NCBI GenBank assembly: GCA_037893225.1
Contig: JAZGUH010000733.1
Location: 558,001 to 622,000, forward strand
Length of the DNA: 64,000 nt
Direction: 5' to 3'
Origin: Hippasteria phrygiana
Taxonomy: Eukaryota; Echinodermata; Asteroidea; Valvatida; Goniasteridae
Shown here: positions 25,201 through 40,200 of the stretch, one piece after another
How the letters are laid out: each line of letters begins with the position of its first letter
Numbering within the stretch: position 1 is the first letter of the stretch
Position numbers and translations under genes: made by a program
The notes under the pieces: generated by a model
Databases searched by the model: none
What the model saw: only the letters and a program-made list of their open reading frames with translations
Told to the model about the DNA's origin: nothing

Positions 25201-28200
25201 AGGTTTGCTTGTGGAGTACACAGTGGCGCAAAGCCCCATGTTATACCAGCTGTTATGCAAGGGACAGGGTTTTGACCTACTTTACAATGTCTGAGTTTGA
25301 ACAACAAGCAGCCCATTTCTGCTCCCCCCCCCCCCCCCCCCCCAACCAGCCAGGAGTAGCAGTTACAATTGCCATACTTCAATTCAGTCCTGGCGGGACA
25401 AAAGCTCTGTCTTCAGGGACAGCAGACGAAGCCATGAGAACGTGGTGCTGGCAAGCGGGGACACCATGCCCAGCACAATGTAACATTTTGATAACTCTGA
25501 CTCTAATCCGCTCTATTCAACCGCATGGGGGGTTTGCACAACAGTTTGGAAATCCTCCACACACACACACACACACACGCACAAAAAGAACTTGAAAAAC
25601 TCTGCACTGCATGGTAGTAGCTCGGTGGCAACTTAATGCCGCAGGGGTATACTATGTCCGGGGATAAACTCATGTTTGCTTCAACTCAATCACACTCCCA
25701 AATTTTATCATAACTCTACAGTGGGCGGACAGAAAGGGGAAAACTGAGAACTGATAAAAATCCAGCAATTTGTGCCCTGTGGGTACAGTCCCTGCATTGT
25801 TCGAAAGAAAAACAACACCTCTCTCAAGCTGAGGGGTGCCTGGCAGATTTTGAGGTCAGTCGAGGAGGACAGCTCGGGTCAATATCGCTACCTTCTCTTT
25901 GAGGCTGCACAACAACCCCTGAACAAAAAAAAGCACTGGTTGAATAGCTTGCTGAACAGAAGGGATTGGCAGCTCCAGATCAGTACGAACCCGCTATTTG
26001 TGATATTTCAGTCGGGTGGCTCATGAGTTCGAGTGTACTTTCTAGTGTCTACTCCCCCCACTCCTTCCTAAATTCATGTCAGACCATCGTTGGGAAATGG
26101 GCAAAGCACACGGCTATTTTGTTTTTGCCAAATGAGGAACACAAAGAGGAAGTGACACCCCGAGTTATGAAGGCGATAGAATTCCCCACAAGATAAACCA
26201 GAGAATCCATAATTTGATTAAGTGGCTTCCTAGGGGTCTTGAGTGGATAACTGAACTAATAGGGGGGACAATGTGAAGCCTTGACAGAATGAAAATTACA
26301 CTGTTGATGTGGGAAAACAAGTGTCCCATTGGTCATTAAAAGTGCAGCTCAAATAGAAAGTGCACAATGCACAGTGCTGCAACTTTATACTCTCAAATCA
26401 TAAGGCTGATTAGAAACAAAACAAAACATGTTTAGCTTGCTTCCTATTTTTACAGGCCATGGACTATTTGTATGTATTGTACAGGTTCTGTATATATGTC
26501 CGAGGACAAGAGGACAAAGGAAATACAAAGAAACCTTTCAGTCCTCGCAAGTCAAGTCTTTTGTTGAAATCGGTCCTCGCACGTAGAAGTACGTGCTTAG
26601 TCTATGGGGTTGGTTATATTAAAGGAACAATAGGAAACACAAAGCATTGTCCTTGCACGTATTGGGATAGTACGACTAAGTGTCCTTTCTAAAAATCCAC
26701 AAGAAATTTGGGGGGAAAAAAAACAAGACGACAAGTCTCAGTTGATCAATCGTGTGTTTGAAATCAAGCTATCGAGACAAACAAAAGATGGCAGGGGGTT
26801 AAACATGATTGGTTGTTTCTTGTCCAACCCCACAATTCACATTGTCAATGTATGCACCTTGGATGCTAACTAGACACTTTGAACGGGTCACACTCCGTAC
26901 GTTCAGGTCATTCTCACAGCAAACCCTGTACAAATAAAATCCATCTCGCTGAAGACTTTCAGTGATTGTCTGAATGCAGACTCGTGCATCTAGGCTAATG
27001 AAGTGGGGCCAATTCAAGCCCCGGTCCCCCTGACCCAATTTGTTTATTTCTGTTCAAATTGAAGTTGGCACAAGCAAACAGAAAAAAATATGTCAATGCT
27101 AACACACACGCATCCCATTCAACGCATGCAAAATCAATCTGGTTAATGTGAAGGTTTTCTGATTTAATTCCCCGTCTTTGTCGGTTGCGACCGGGTTACA
27201 TAAATGATGATTAACCTACAATGTACATGAGGATAAATGCTCTGGCCATCAATTCTTTGAAAAAGAAGTCTTATAGAGCTGAAGATCAGGAGTTTGTTGC
27301 AAAACACTCTAGCAAATTGACAAGCTAAACATAACCCCTCATTACAACCAAATACAGTACGGGAAAATAATGTTGGGATATTTACCAAAACAATGTTAAA
27401 TGGTTAGGTTTGTATACAAGCACCCTTGTTCGTCTGTGTCGAGTATCCATAAAATCCATTGCAAATCCCGAGGAATGCCGGAATTGCTTAACAAATCCCC
27501 CTCTACCCTTTGACATTTCATGTTCTGCCAACAGCTGCTTACATCAGTTATGTCGTCCAAACCTGGCCACTCAGATACTTGGAAATCAAGTTTACTACCA
27601 AATATAGAATGAGATCATCAGTTAAGGAGGGTAGGGGAGGGGGAGATGGTGGTGTAGGGGAGGGGGAGATGGTGGTGTGGGGAAGGGGGGTGGGGTTAGA
27701 CTCTGGGGTTAGACTCTGGGCCAAGAGCAGGTGCTTCTCACTGAAATGCCGTTTCCTGGGTGCGTCTTTTCAGCTGTGACAGGCCGACTGTTTTTGAACC
27801 GCAGGGGGCCCGAAATGAATGCTTGGCAAGCAGACATCTTCGGCACATTCCTCGAGGGCATGGTGGGGATCAGAATAAAGTGGGTCAGTCCATAACAAGC
27901 ACCAGACTACAGTGGGCATGAACTTCATCCTGCGCAACAAAGACTCGATTCACAAGTAATGTCATTCAATAGTTTTAGACACCCTCTAGGCTGTGCTAGT
28001 TGGTACACACCATGTTGAATTCATAGGGAAATTAATTTTCTTCATTGACAACCAAGAACTCACAATCCACAAAACTTGATTTATTTCTTGTGTGGTTTAA
28101 ACTGATTTCCTAACACTGCATTAGGAATATGAATAAGTTCTGTCCTTTTCAGTATTTTAACCACCTACACCCCCCCCCCCCCGAAAAAAAAGAAAAAAAG

Positions 28201-31200
28201 AATTGCTTTATTAATTGTGCTGAAGAATGTTCTTTTTGAATTTGTTTGATCTTTCTTTCCCTTTTTTGGGGGGAGGGGGAATGATATTCAAGCTCGTTCT
28301 TAATCCCCTTATCACAAAAAGAGCACACCAGATTGCTATATACAAATAATACACAAATTGACTTCATTTTTTTCTCTTCAGTAACAGACAACCTGATACC
28401 GAAAACAAGAATGAATTAAGGTTTGTAACGGTGAGCCAACGCATGGTTGTCCCATCCCGAGCAGCTGACGACCTACATCTTTTCACTTCCGTTCTAGATT
28501 TTACCAGATGGGGAAGCTCCATAACCCAAAACTCTGGTTTACACAGGTCTTAGGGGATCTCAGAATATAGATTGCCAATATTTAAGAGTTTCGTGACGCA
28601 TAACAGAGACATCAACAGCACATCAAGCCCTGTTGTCGCTTGGATCGGAATCCTCTCAGAAACGTCCATTCTGAGGACATTTCTTGGGCAAGGCTAGGAA
28701 TGAAATTTCCTTGGTCAACATCATGGGGCTCTGGGACCTAGTACATGAGGCCTGGTCTTTAGATATATGCACCAGGCTGAATTTGTTCTTGTTTTCAAAT
28801 CGTTCTGCATTAAATTAGGTTGGAGGATGTCAGTAGTCAATGAATCACCAAGGGTATCATGTCCTTGTATCCCCAACAGGAAATTGAGTTGAGGTTTGGA
28901 GTCAACTCCAACTGCAAAAATCTTATATATATATAAAAAAAAAAAAAAAAATAGAAAAGGACATCGGTATCTATGTACACCTGACTAGAATGAAACTACT
29001 TTCCTGAAACAATGTGCAGCATTGTAACCCATATAAAGATGCTTTAACAAGTTGCAAAACAACAGAAACTAAACAGTTTCTATGCAAAATTAATCACTTC
29101 TCATCACAAATTACGGCTTCTGCTTGTTTCTTTCAAATGGCAAACCATTTTGAAAAATTACCGACTTTAAGGATTTTCTTAGTTTTCAAAAAAGAAGAAA
29201 AAGCATCACTATTTTCTTAAAGGCTATTTTCAGTTTAACGTAAACTGCATGACACACACTATGATGACACAGATTACGAATTTGTTTGTGTGAAACTGTT
29301 ACGGTGGAGAAAATGTAATTTTGGACAAAGGTCAAATGGAAAATCCCCAATTTAGCAAAGGTGCAAGAATAGGATAATAGCCAAAACGATGAGTTCACTC
29401 CAATTTACAGTGCATGTGTAAGCCCTTTGTATATACCTAATGAGAGTCGTCAACGACAAATCAATCAGAATTATAGAATACAACCTGTTTGCACAACAAC
29501 CATTTAAGAGTCCATTTTGGACCTGCACTAGAGGGTGGCGAATCAATCACCAATGCATCGACAGGAATTAATAAAACAAAACAGGTGAGCCATTTCTTCA
29601 AATATTGTTTTCCCACAAGCTTCCAGTCAGATTTTTTTACCTTGAAAGCCAACTCTCCGTCCAACTACTGTTTTCGCTCCCGATTCCCAACAATAATGAA
29701 TGCTGCTTTTTTACCTTCTTCTTTTGGGCACAATGCTCAGGGCAATTAACAACATAAGGGAGAAAAACAAGCAGTTCTCAAAATACAACAGGATGAAAAG
29801 ATCCCACAGGAAATAAATGACACATCAGCCCCTTGAAGAAATCTATTCTTTGCAGAAAAACACCCTGGCCCGTGTGTCAGGTCTCAGTGTCGGGTGTTAG
29901 TCTTCAATAGCCAATCGCCCTGGCAACCAACACCCCCTTGGATGCAAGGGGTTAGATGATCTGTTCAAACATGTGACAGTGGCTGTTGCATTTGACTATT
30001 ACACACAATTCCCCTTGGATGCCCCCAGTGCTTCACAGGGCAAATGAGATTTCAGATTACTCCGCAAGCAAGTGGGAGTGAGCCAGCCAGAGTATTCCAT
30101 AATACCCAGATTCTGTTCACACTTTGTCATTACTGCAAACATATTCCTCATACAATCCACGTACTACGTGCTCCATCCATCCAGACAACTGCACGCCATG
30201 TTGGCAACTACAGGGCAATCGATCCAGGAGGGAATACTGGCCTCAGTAATTTGATTTACTAAGAGATGACAACAATGAAAGACCTGTCACAGGTTCTTGT
30301 GTCTAACCACAAAAATAAGTCTGGCCTGTTGATGTGATCTTTGGGCTTTTCTCTGCCGGTGGCTAGTTTCGAAATGCTCAAATCCAAAATTAACACCTGT
30401 AAATTCTTCTTTTTTTAATGCTTACAGGCTGGATCGGGCTGAGTTGACATGGCATCCCAAACAATCACTTGCGGTAAATTACTCCGCACAGATGAGAAAG
30501 TTCTACATGAAAGTATTCATCATTGTAGGATGGGATTAACCCTCCTACTATTATAACTATCACAACCTATCGAAAAAACCAAATCCTCTCCTTTCCCACA
30601 GCTTGTGTGTCTCGACCTGTCACTCGATAGGTTTGGATAGATACATGTAGGGTAGTTGGCTCCATTTTGGCACTGAGAGAGGGAGGGTTAAACAAGGCTT
30701 TCAACTACTGTGAAAGCAGATGAAGCTTAGTTCTCACAAATGGGAAATTACAACTTCCATCCTAAAAAAATAAGAGCTTTTTCATCTCGTGGAGACATAC
30801 GTCCCCCCCCCCCCCCCCCACCCCCCAAAAAAAAATTGACGAAAAAACAAAAAACAATTCCAAGTCATTGAATCAGGAAGTTTGGGAGTTGATTGGTATT
30901 CAGAGAATCACTTGCCATGTGGTGGATGGGTGAAAGGAAGTGGCGATTTATTAAGGACAATGCACCACTGCAACCTGGATTAGTGTTTGCAAAATGCATG
31001 GACCAAACATCCAGTTTAGTGAGAATTAGGGAGCCTAAAAGAAAATCTTGTACAGATGGTTACAGGTCAAGTGAGTCTCTGCTAAATTCTGCCTAAATTG
31101 GTACTTTGGACTGAGAAGTACAGGCCCAAGTCCACAAGCACGCCTGTAATAAAAATTAAAAAAACATGATTTAATTTTAGAAGATAAAATAATATAACCC

Positions 31201-34200
31201 AGAAATAATAATCTGGACTTTGGAAGTTCCGATAAGTGAACAATCAACTGAAGTATTTTCAACATTTGCGGTACAATGTAATTTCAAGATATCCCCACAT
31301 TTTCCCAGCAGGCATTTCCAACTGGAAGCGTTCTAAGTGACATTTATTCTTAGTCATTTGATTTTCTTGAACTAATTTCCTGTATTTGCTCCAAAAAAGG
31401 TCAGTCAAACTTTTTTTTAAAGAACAGGAATATGGAATCAAGGACATGAAATCCAAAGCAGGATTTTTAATACTAACTGGTAAATCAAACATGACTAAAA
31501 CGTGAAAATTGCACCAGGAACAGCCATCAGCACTTCAGGTTATACCAAGTGGGTACACACACAAAAATGTGTATTTCAAAAAAGTGTAATTTAACCCTAA
31601 CGTCCCAGGCATTCACTTGGGGTAACAGTACTAGAAAATACTACTAAATTCTCATAGGCCTGTGCAGTAAAAGTACTGCATACTACAGTTTACTCAAGCA
31701 GTATTTTGTAGTATTCGATGATGTTTTGAGGCCCCCCCCCCCCCCCCCCAGTCAAAATCCATTAACCCACAATGCCGTACAGCCAGGGATCATGATACAA
31801 CCTGGGAAGCAACAATGTGGGGATCACTCAGTTGAGGGTACAACTTTAAAATTAAAGGATTAAACTCATGTCGTCAAACAACCCACAAGGACAACTAAAA
31901 AGGGAAATTTAAATCCATTTTGCGAGATTACCAACGGAGCTATTTTGCCCTGTGTTGGCAGAGTGCCAGTATGGTAAACTGGAGGTCAAAGGTTCAAAGC
32001 CTGCTTACACTGGGAAAACAGCCCTGAATTCAAATGAGTAAGGAAGCGCCCCACACTGGAACAACAGGAAAACACTACAAACCCCTAATACCCCACCATG
32101 TTTGCCTCACAAAGTTATTACCCTTTCATGGATGAGATGAAATGGGGCAAATACTCCAGGCTTAATGTGGACTCTTCAATTCTTACATGTAGTTAAAACA
32201 CTTTCTCTGTGGAGCCCTTAAGAGGTTTTTCTGGTTTAAGAAGGGATTTAGCTTTAGGGCGTCCCTTTTTATTTCTATGGTTCTTATTTAATTTCCAACC
32301 GACCCTATTTTTGGCATCAGACCGAGGTCAAAAAAGACTTTTGTATGCCACCGACCCTGTCTGGAATTAGATAACCTTAAGAACTTCTGGTAAAAAATTC
32401 CGCAAAAAAAAAAAGTCCATGGTAATTTTACGTACCTATTAGTTACAAGTAGTGCCAAAAAACAGATTGGAAATTGGATGAGTTGCATTATCACGTGCAT
32501 CACGACAGGCGTCCGCGGTATGAACATTATTTTGTTAGTTGCATGGTGCAGAGTACCCTAGGTCTCGTCGTAAAACTATAATTCAACCAACGTGGATCTA
32601 AGATGTGTTGAAAGAAACAGAGTTTGTCCCAACAGTTGCCAGAGATTGCTATATTTATTTCATCACTTGAAAATATTGCACAAAAGGTGTGTTCCAGGCC
32701 GAGCATGGAAAAGGCACATTTATACCAAAACAGAAGGTTATTTATAATTTGTTTATTTTATTTTACTCATGCCAACGGTTAGCAGTGAAGAATTTTGTTT
32801 ATTTATTTTAAGTGAACAGGAAGTTTGCTCCAGCATGAAAAGGGTGTATTTATAGCAAGGAGCCGCGTGCAAATTTGTACAAGTTAGTAAAGTAGCCAAA
32901 GATGATTCATAATGTAAAATTTAATGCAAAATTTTGCCAAAGTTGGATTCATTTAGAAACAAGGCACAGACGATGTGTTTCAGGATGCAAAATGTGTTTT
33001 TCATCATTTTATTTAGCCCATGTGTGTTCAACATGAAATTTTTTTTTTACCTATGATTTTATTTTTTTCGACCGACCGATTGACTCTCCACCAAGGCCAA
33101 ACAAATATGAGAACCACAGAACTAAAAAGGGACGCCCTTATCCCTCTGCCGAGCACAAGACAACAAGCAAGTGTGCACTTAAAATGTCGACTGCCAGCTT
33201 GTCAGTCGGCCTCTGAGGAGGGCCTTTTTCAGCATTCGGTTTACCTCCAGCGACTCAATTTCGTTTCAGTTTACGGAGAAACAAGTTAAGACAATGCCGT
33301 GTAATAAACACAAATTGTTTGAAATTTTTGAATTTGATTAATACAAAATTCAAATGAGTACTACATATAGTTGTGGACACTACACACAAATCAGTTTTTT
33401 TGTGGTCTGCCAACAGAATACTAGCATTTGTTGTGGTGAACATAAACAGGAACTATACCAGGAATTCCTGTAAAATACGATGTACATGTACTTGTACGTT
33501 TGACCTCATCTCAGTGGTAGAGCAGTTTCATGGAATTATTTGACCTTCAAAAGGTTAACCATATTTTAACAGTTCACATGTCTGACCTGCACTGTCGTAA
33601 AAAAAACAATTCTGGTTGGGTCAAGTAAAAGCTTTTCTGATATATCTGATTTTCCATGGAAGAAAACCTTTGCTCTCTTTACTACCATGTGATTTTCTCA
33701 TCACGTGTTTATCTAGATATTTCTTGAAGTGGAAAAATTGGAATCATACATTTTTCACTGCGACTTGGGAGCAGAGAAGTGGTTTGCAGAAATGACTCAT
33801 TTGATGCCAAAAATTAGTCTCTTGGGCTCAGGTTATGACTGAAATCGGTAATAAGTATGTACACTTTCTTATGGTACATATGTACATCAGGGATTTCGGT
33901 AGGATAAGTTTTCAAGATATGAATAGGTCTGAAGTAAAATAATTGGTATCAGTTATACAAGTTGTGCTTAAAAAAATGCAATATAATTAATATCAAGGGT
34001 GAGATTAGCCAAAAATAAAAAAATCCACGAAATCCACAAAAAATCAACCCCAGATCAACATATTTTTTATTTACCTAAAGGCAGCCCCTTAAAACATCAA
34101 TTTTTATTGGTCTATATCCACTTTGGCATATCCTTAAATCTTGCAAACAGAAAAACATACTTGGACATTTCTTCCTGTCCTACTAATTAGTTCATGAAGC

Positions 34201-37200
34201 CACAGGCGTACTCCTATATCCAATGACGCAGAAATGTAACCATGCTCAGAGAATCTGCTTGACTAATACTCTAATCAATCTAACCGAGTAAAAATTCGCA
34301 AGACACATCATTTTCATCCGCAATGTTTACATGTAAATAACAGTCAAATAAAAATACTTGCAAAACCAAAACAAATTTACACTGGGGGAAAAAAGTTACT
34401 AAACTGTTTTTTGTAATTTTGTATATTAAAACCCGACACTTTCATCTGCTACCTGGTAAATAAAACTTTGACACTTATCCAGTAGATTCTGACAAGGATG
34501 TGGCACTGCTGAGTCCCAATCTGCCAGGGGTCATCAAAACGTTTCCCCTCCTCAGGGAGACCCAAGCTTTCCCATACATTAAGACACCAAGCAATTCCAA
34601 TGGAGAGTACTACAAATGCTCCATTACCCTACATTCAGGATAAAAGTAGGACTTTGTGGGCTTTCAGGAGTAGTTTTCACTGATACTCACCCATGTCCAC
34701 AGCATCACAAGCCTCATTTCACATGTGCTGTACTCTCAACACTTGTGCTCCATCCTCAACTAAGCTCTTGAAAGAAAAGTTGCAGCACTCCTGCACCCAA
34801 GGCCTCCATTGTGTGATTTTCATATGACGGCGTGTAACAGTTACGAAAAACATTCAATGAGATTTTATTTTTCGGAGTTAGTTGTGGGACAACAAAGTAG
34901 AAAAAAAACTAGGAACAAATAGAAACTTCAAGAATTTTTTTTAGGAAAACTAGAAGCCAGTGTTCTGGCCAGGCATTAAATAGCGCTGGCACCCACTACA
35001 CTTTCGGGAATTAGCACTACACTTGAATCCTGCCCCCACTCTACCACTACGCTATAAATTTAAGAGCAAGAGTATTCTAAACAATTTCAAATGAACTAAA
35101 TTTTGCCCAAGTAACTTTTGCTCAAAACAGTCAAGGGAAAGTGGCCAGGAATTGGCTCAGATTGCACCACAGAGCATCTAGAATCAAAAAAAAAATCGGA
35201 CCCCGGGCCCCACACGGGCTTTGCGCTCCATGCTCACATTTATTTATTTATTTTTTAAAATTTATAATCGGGCAAACAAGATAAAAAAACATTGCCCATC
35301 CTTGAGCTTTATTTTTGCCCTGGCTAGAACACTGCTAGAAGCAAAGGAAAAAAGTACGGCAAGTAGGAATACATAAAAGCCTGTTTATGGAAAATGCGAA
35401 ACCACACATCCCTATGGCTCTATTAACCACTGCCACTTATTCATTACACAATCTAAAGCATGCTAATGAGCTGTCAGGATTCATATTTGTCCTAGTTACA
35501 ATGTCCGAATCTGTAGGGAGAAGTAGAAAGGCATTTTGCTTTCCTTTCTCCCTACATGTTGGCAATACTTTCGCAATGTCGATGTGAACCATTTAATAAT
35601 TAATACATAGGTATTTCAAATCTGTATTCGTGTAAACAATGCAATTACGCCAACATAGAAATAAGAGTGTGTGTAACAATAGTTACACATATTTTGCATT
35701 GCTGAATGCGTTTGCTTTGGATAATATCAAAACAAAAACCGCTCGTTGATGACGTCTTTGTTTGATCGAAAGTGAAGGCTGTGTGCTCACAAAGGCTTTA
35801 TCTTGTTGCTCCACTTCTAGGGGTATGCACCTTTAACCGCTTCCAAAATTATTAACCAGGTGTGGTTCTTGCATACCAGAGGACTGTGTGTGGAAATTAT
35901 ATCAATTAGAATATCATAATGCAGTGTTATGACCAATATAATTGGCTGACAAGGGGAAGAGAAGTTTCCACAGCACAATGAGTCACTATCAGGCAACACA
36001 TCCGCGCCCCTAAAAACCACAATCAACTCTTATCTCAAAGCCACAAAAATAACATCAGCCTCCATTAACCACAACTGCTACCTCGCTTTTCATGATGATC
36101 TAATGCATGTCCATTAACTAAAGCTGGTTTCATGCAGATTAGGCTTGCAGAACTGTCAAACGGCAATACATATGAATGACTGATGCCACAATGTACAGTC
36201 ATGGCACTGACCTACATTAATGTACTTTAAGCTCTCCCGGATCCTCGCATTTCTCTCCCAGAGACACAACAAAATACCCCGTACACGTCAGGCGCAGGAA
36301 AATTGACACATTCCACAACATTTTCCACAAACCCTACCTGCTGGAAATGTTAGCTTCTGGTCCAAAATACTGTATCAAATATCCATGTTGCCGGAGAGAG
36401 TATCTGTTGCCATCAGAACCCACGCACAAAGTGCTGTGGCCCATCCACATGAATATTTTGCTGATTATCATTCAAATGCCCATCCAAGACATCAGGTGAA
36501 TGCAATATTCTGTGGCCCCAGCTGCAACATGACGGGACGGTTCCCGAAACTGGCCGGCTTCACAGACGACGATTACTTCCCCTAATGAGCTGATGAATCA
36601 CAAGCATGTCTCAGTGCCCCCCCCCCCCCCCCCCCCCACAAGACAACGCGGTTCACTCGCACGCTGGAGGCAACTTGTTTACCGCTGACCGTAGTTCCTC
36701 TTCCGTCATTATGCATGCATCAGATGTGAATTACCCTGTAATCCAAGATCAAGATCTCAGAGAGAAAAGTTATCTTGTCTCCTCTGCGGTGATGCTGCGG
36801 CTGATTCTCCGACAAACGCCCACGCAAAATGTCAAGGCACGGGCTGTTGTTGGAGAGCGTCATGCATTTGCACACAAGTGCAGCTTTAGGAAGTCAAATT
36901 GTCAACAACAAAAATGCCTGCCATCCATTGAATATCAAGGTTTTTATCTCGACAATGCATCAAAATAGACCGGGAATGGCATGGACAATAGAGAAACTGA
37001 GGTGTGACCTATCACAGTGAGAAAAAGGCCTCCTTGTAACAATTTTTTAAAATGTGAACGAAGGAGTCTTTTGATACATTTTGACAAAGACCAGGATCAG
37101 TGACAGTGTATTTTTAGTTCTTTGTTGGCACAGTGCCCATTGCTAGATATAGTCTGTATTGTCGGCTTTCCAGAATTGACTTTAGAAAAGAAAGTTATCG

Positions 37201-40200
37201 CATCCAAGATGACTACATGTACATACACGGATAGAGGGACGACCAGTCAACTTTACATCAAATTAAATTAATACCAATTTCATTGTTTCTTGAAGGATTG
37301 CCAAATTAATGTGAACTGTGGAATCAACTTTTTTGCTGACAGCAGCCATAAGCAGCAACTGAATGAAAAATACAATGTAATCTTCGGTACAAAATACCGA
37401 CCCTCTTTTCCCACAAAAGTGTACGTTCTTTTGATTGCTCAATAATGGGGGTCTTCTCGTGAGGTCATCCCCTCCCCAAAATAACACATTTCTGGAAAGC
37501 CAACAATGCCTGGCACTTGCATGACAAACAGACCCTAAATCCTCTATCACAACACAGGGATACAGGTGTTGGATGTAAGCCACTGAACCCATTGAAAGGA
37601 ACAATGCCAGACTGACAACAAAGGTACAGGGTTCCCACAGAAATCTGAAAACCAAATTACGTGACTTTTCCAGGACTTTCCAGGACTAAAATATGACAAT
37701 TTCCATGACATTTAACGGCATTTTGCAGCGAAAGGTTGTTTGGTATTATGATACTGATGAACCGCTGATGTTGGGCTAACCATTTGTTAGCTTTTGAAAA
37801 TAAGTTTTAATTTAAAACTGGAAGACTGTCAAGGATATACATTGTAGCCTGTACATTTATCATTATTCCGTTATCACATCAAAAGCGGCCTATCAAAACT
37901 AACCCTTGCATGATCTTGATTTCCATGACTTTTGTATTTTTCCCAATTTTCCATGACTTTTCCAGGACAACTTTTTTTTCAAGTATTTTCCATGACCCAT
38001 GGGAACCCTGAAAGTAGCTTGGTTCCCCTCAAATCCCACAATATACAGCCAGGGATACAGTGCAGTACACATGAAGTATAACACAGTACAAGTTTGGGAA
38101 ACTATCTTGATTCTCAAACTGGTAGTACTGATAGATTAGTTTGTGATCCAAGTACATGTCAAATGACTGATTTAGTAAACTCCATTAGTGGGCATTCATG
38201 ACTGCTCTGATATATCAGAAAGCATGTTTAAATTTGTTATTTAAGCCAACATCTCTAAAAATTCAAGAACACCTTTTCAAGATAACACGGGCCAATTCCA
38301 CAGAGTGGTAACTGCGCAAACTTGCTTAGCACAACAATGTTTTGCTTGGCAATCAGGATACCAACCAAAATGGCATACAATATGTGCTTGCTTGGGTGGT
38401 ACCCGCCAAATTCAGCAAATAAGGTAATTACATCATCTTCAGATTTGGTCCTGGTAATAACCCAAACCTATACAATTGATTTAAATAATGAGGTGGGGGG
38501 GGGGGGGGGTCCTGTGAACAAATCTAAATTACCCACTTGACCTAAAAAAAAAAAAAAAATGGAGAAATGTATCCGAGATTGTGACAAAACTGACCCAAGG
38601 GGCAGGAAGAACAATTTCTAGTCAATTAGCAAGTCCCAGTGACCCATACGACCTTAGAAAACTATTAAGGATAATTCCTTCTAGAATGGGTTCCTTCCTC
38701 TGGAAAAGATATGGGGGAGGTTAGGGAGGTGATCCTTGGCCTGAAAAAGCTTGCTTGGTTCATACATTCATGACCACTGTCCTTGCATCAACATGTTTTC
38801 ACTAAAAGGCCTGAGGGGCATTCCCCCAGGCCTACCTTACCTTTCCAAAATCCCGTCAAAATGAACGTCATAATTGTTTAGATTTTTTGTCCACAGGTAC
38901 AATGTACATCAAAGAGAATTCAACTCCTCCAAAAAGAAGGATGTGACTACATTTAACTGGCAAAAACTTGCTGAATCATGAGAAAGTACGGGGTACAAGG
39001 CTGAGGCAGTTTCGATCCCAGTGATGTATACCCCCCTCCTCCAGTAAGCCCCTTTAATCCAAATCGACCCCCCCCCCTCCATCATGGGCTGAGCACAGCC
39101 AGGCAGGATTATGGCTCCCAAGGGAGGCAGTTCAGAGAAGTGTCCTGGAAGTTGTCTCATGTTACAAGTACAAGGTCAACTAAGCACCACACATGGTGAA
39201 AGGGATCCTCCAGAGGCCATTAAAGGGGCACTCTCCACCTCATCCCAACAGGTCAGCCAGGACAACACAAACAATGCACTCCCATCATCTAAAGTGCCTT
39301 AGTAAAAAAAAAAACACCACAAATATTTCCTTTAACCGCCGAGAGATTAAATAAAAAGTGTAATGACACATTTGGGAATCAAACGGCTGTTTGAACTCAC
39401 TTTTTCATCCCGAGAGAAACGAATCTGTGATTTGTGAAAGTTGGTGACTTTTTCAGATGTTGCTTTTTCATAAATCTCATTATCTCCAGATTGTTTTGTC
39501 TGCTGGAGTGCATGCCGAGTTGACGATTCCAAATAGTTTGAGTTTCATTACATTGTATAAAAACAGTGAACTCGGAACCTCTCCATGGACCAAAGTATGG
39601 TAAACACTTTATCATTTCTGTGATCTGAGTAAAGTCCTTATCCCATGACATTTGTAAGCCAATCACAGGTTTATCTCTGTTCTCACAAAGGGGGGGGGGG
39701 GGGGGGGGTCTACTTTTAAGGGCAACACTATCAGTGCCCTTATGAAGCTACATGTCCCTCATTCACATAATCATATTGGATTCCAGGCATGTTAAAACCC
39801 TAACAGCCCAAGCCTTTTTACTAGAATCCTTCCCTAACCACACAAACTCCAACACTGTGTAGTAAACCAATGGCACATTCTTTGTACTTAGACAGACAAA
39901 ATCAGGGCATCAAGTCCCATGCAAAGTGATGGTGCCAAGGCTCTACAGTACCCAATCACACAAAATTCAACACAATGGGGTGTTTGATTTTGGCAGGTTA
40001 GGGATAATAAACTCGACATGTAAAAGGTTAGTTCCCAATGCCATGCAACCCACTGTAAAACCACAGGGTCTCCATGATGACGATACAATTGTGCGTAAAA
40101 TGCTAGCATATGGAAGCTGACATTTGGAACAAACATGTCACATGAATCTGTGTCACAACAAACAACAGCTGTCCAAACGTTCATCATCACCCTGCTTGTA

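Noticed and set aside
33490..33560. tRNA-like A box (CAGTGGTAGAGC)
   Set aside because: No B box at a suitable distance.
39397..39666. 89-codon minus-strand frame in the 23-kb intron
   Set aside because: No recognisable domain, and exons C and D already join in phase without it.
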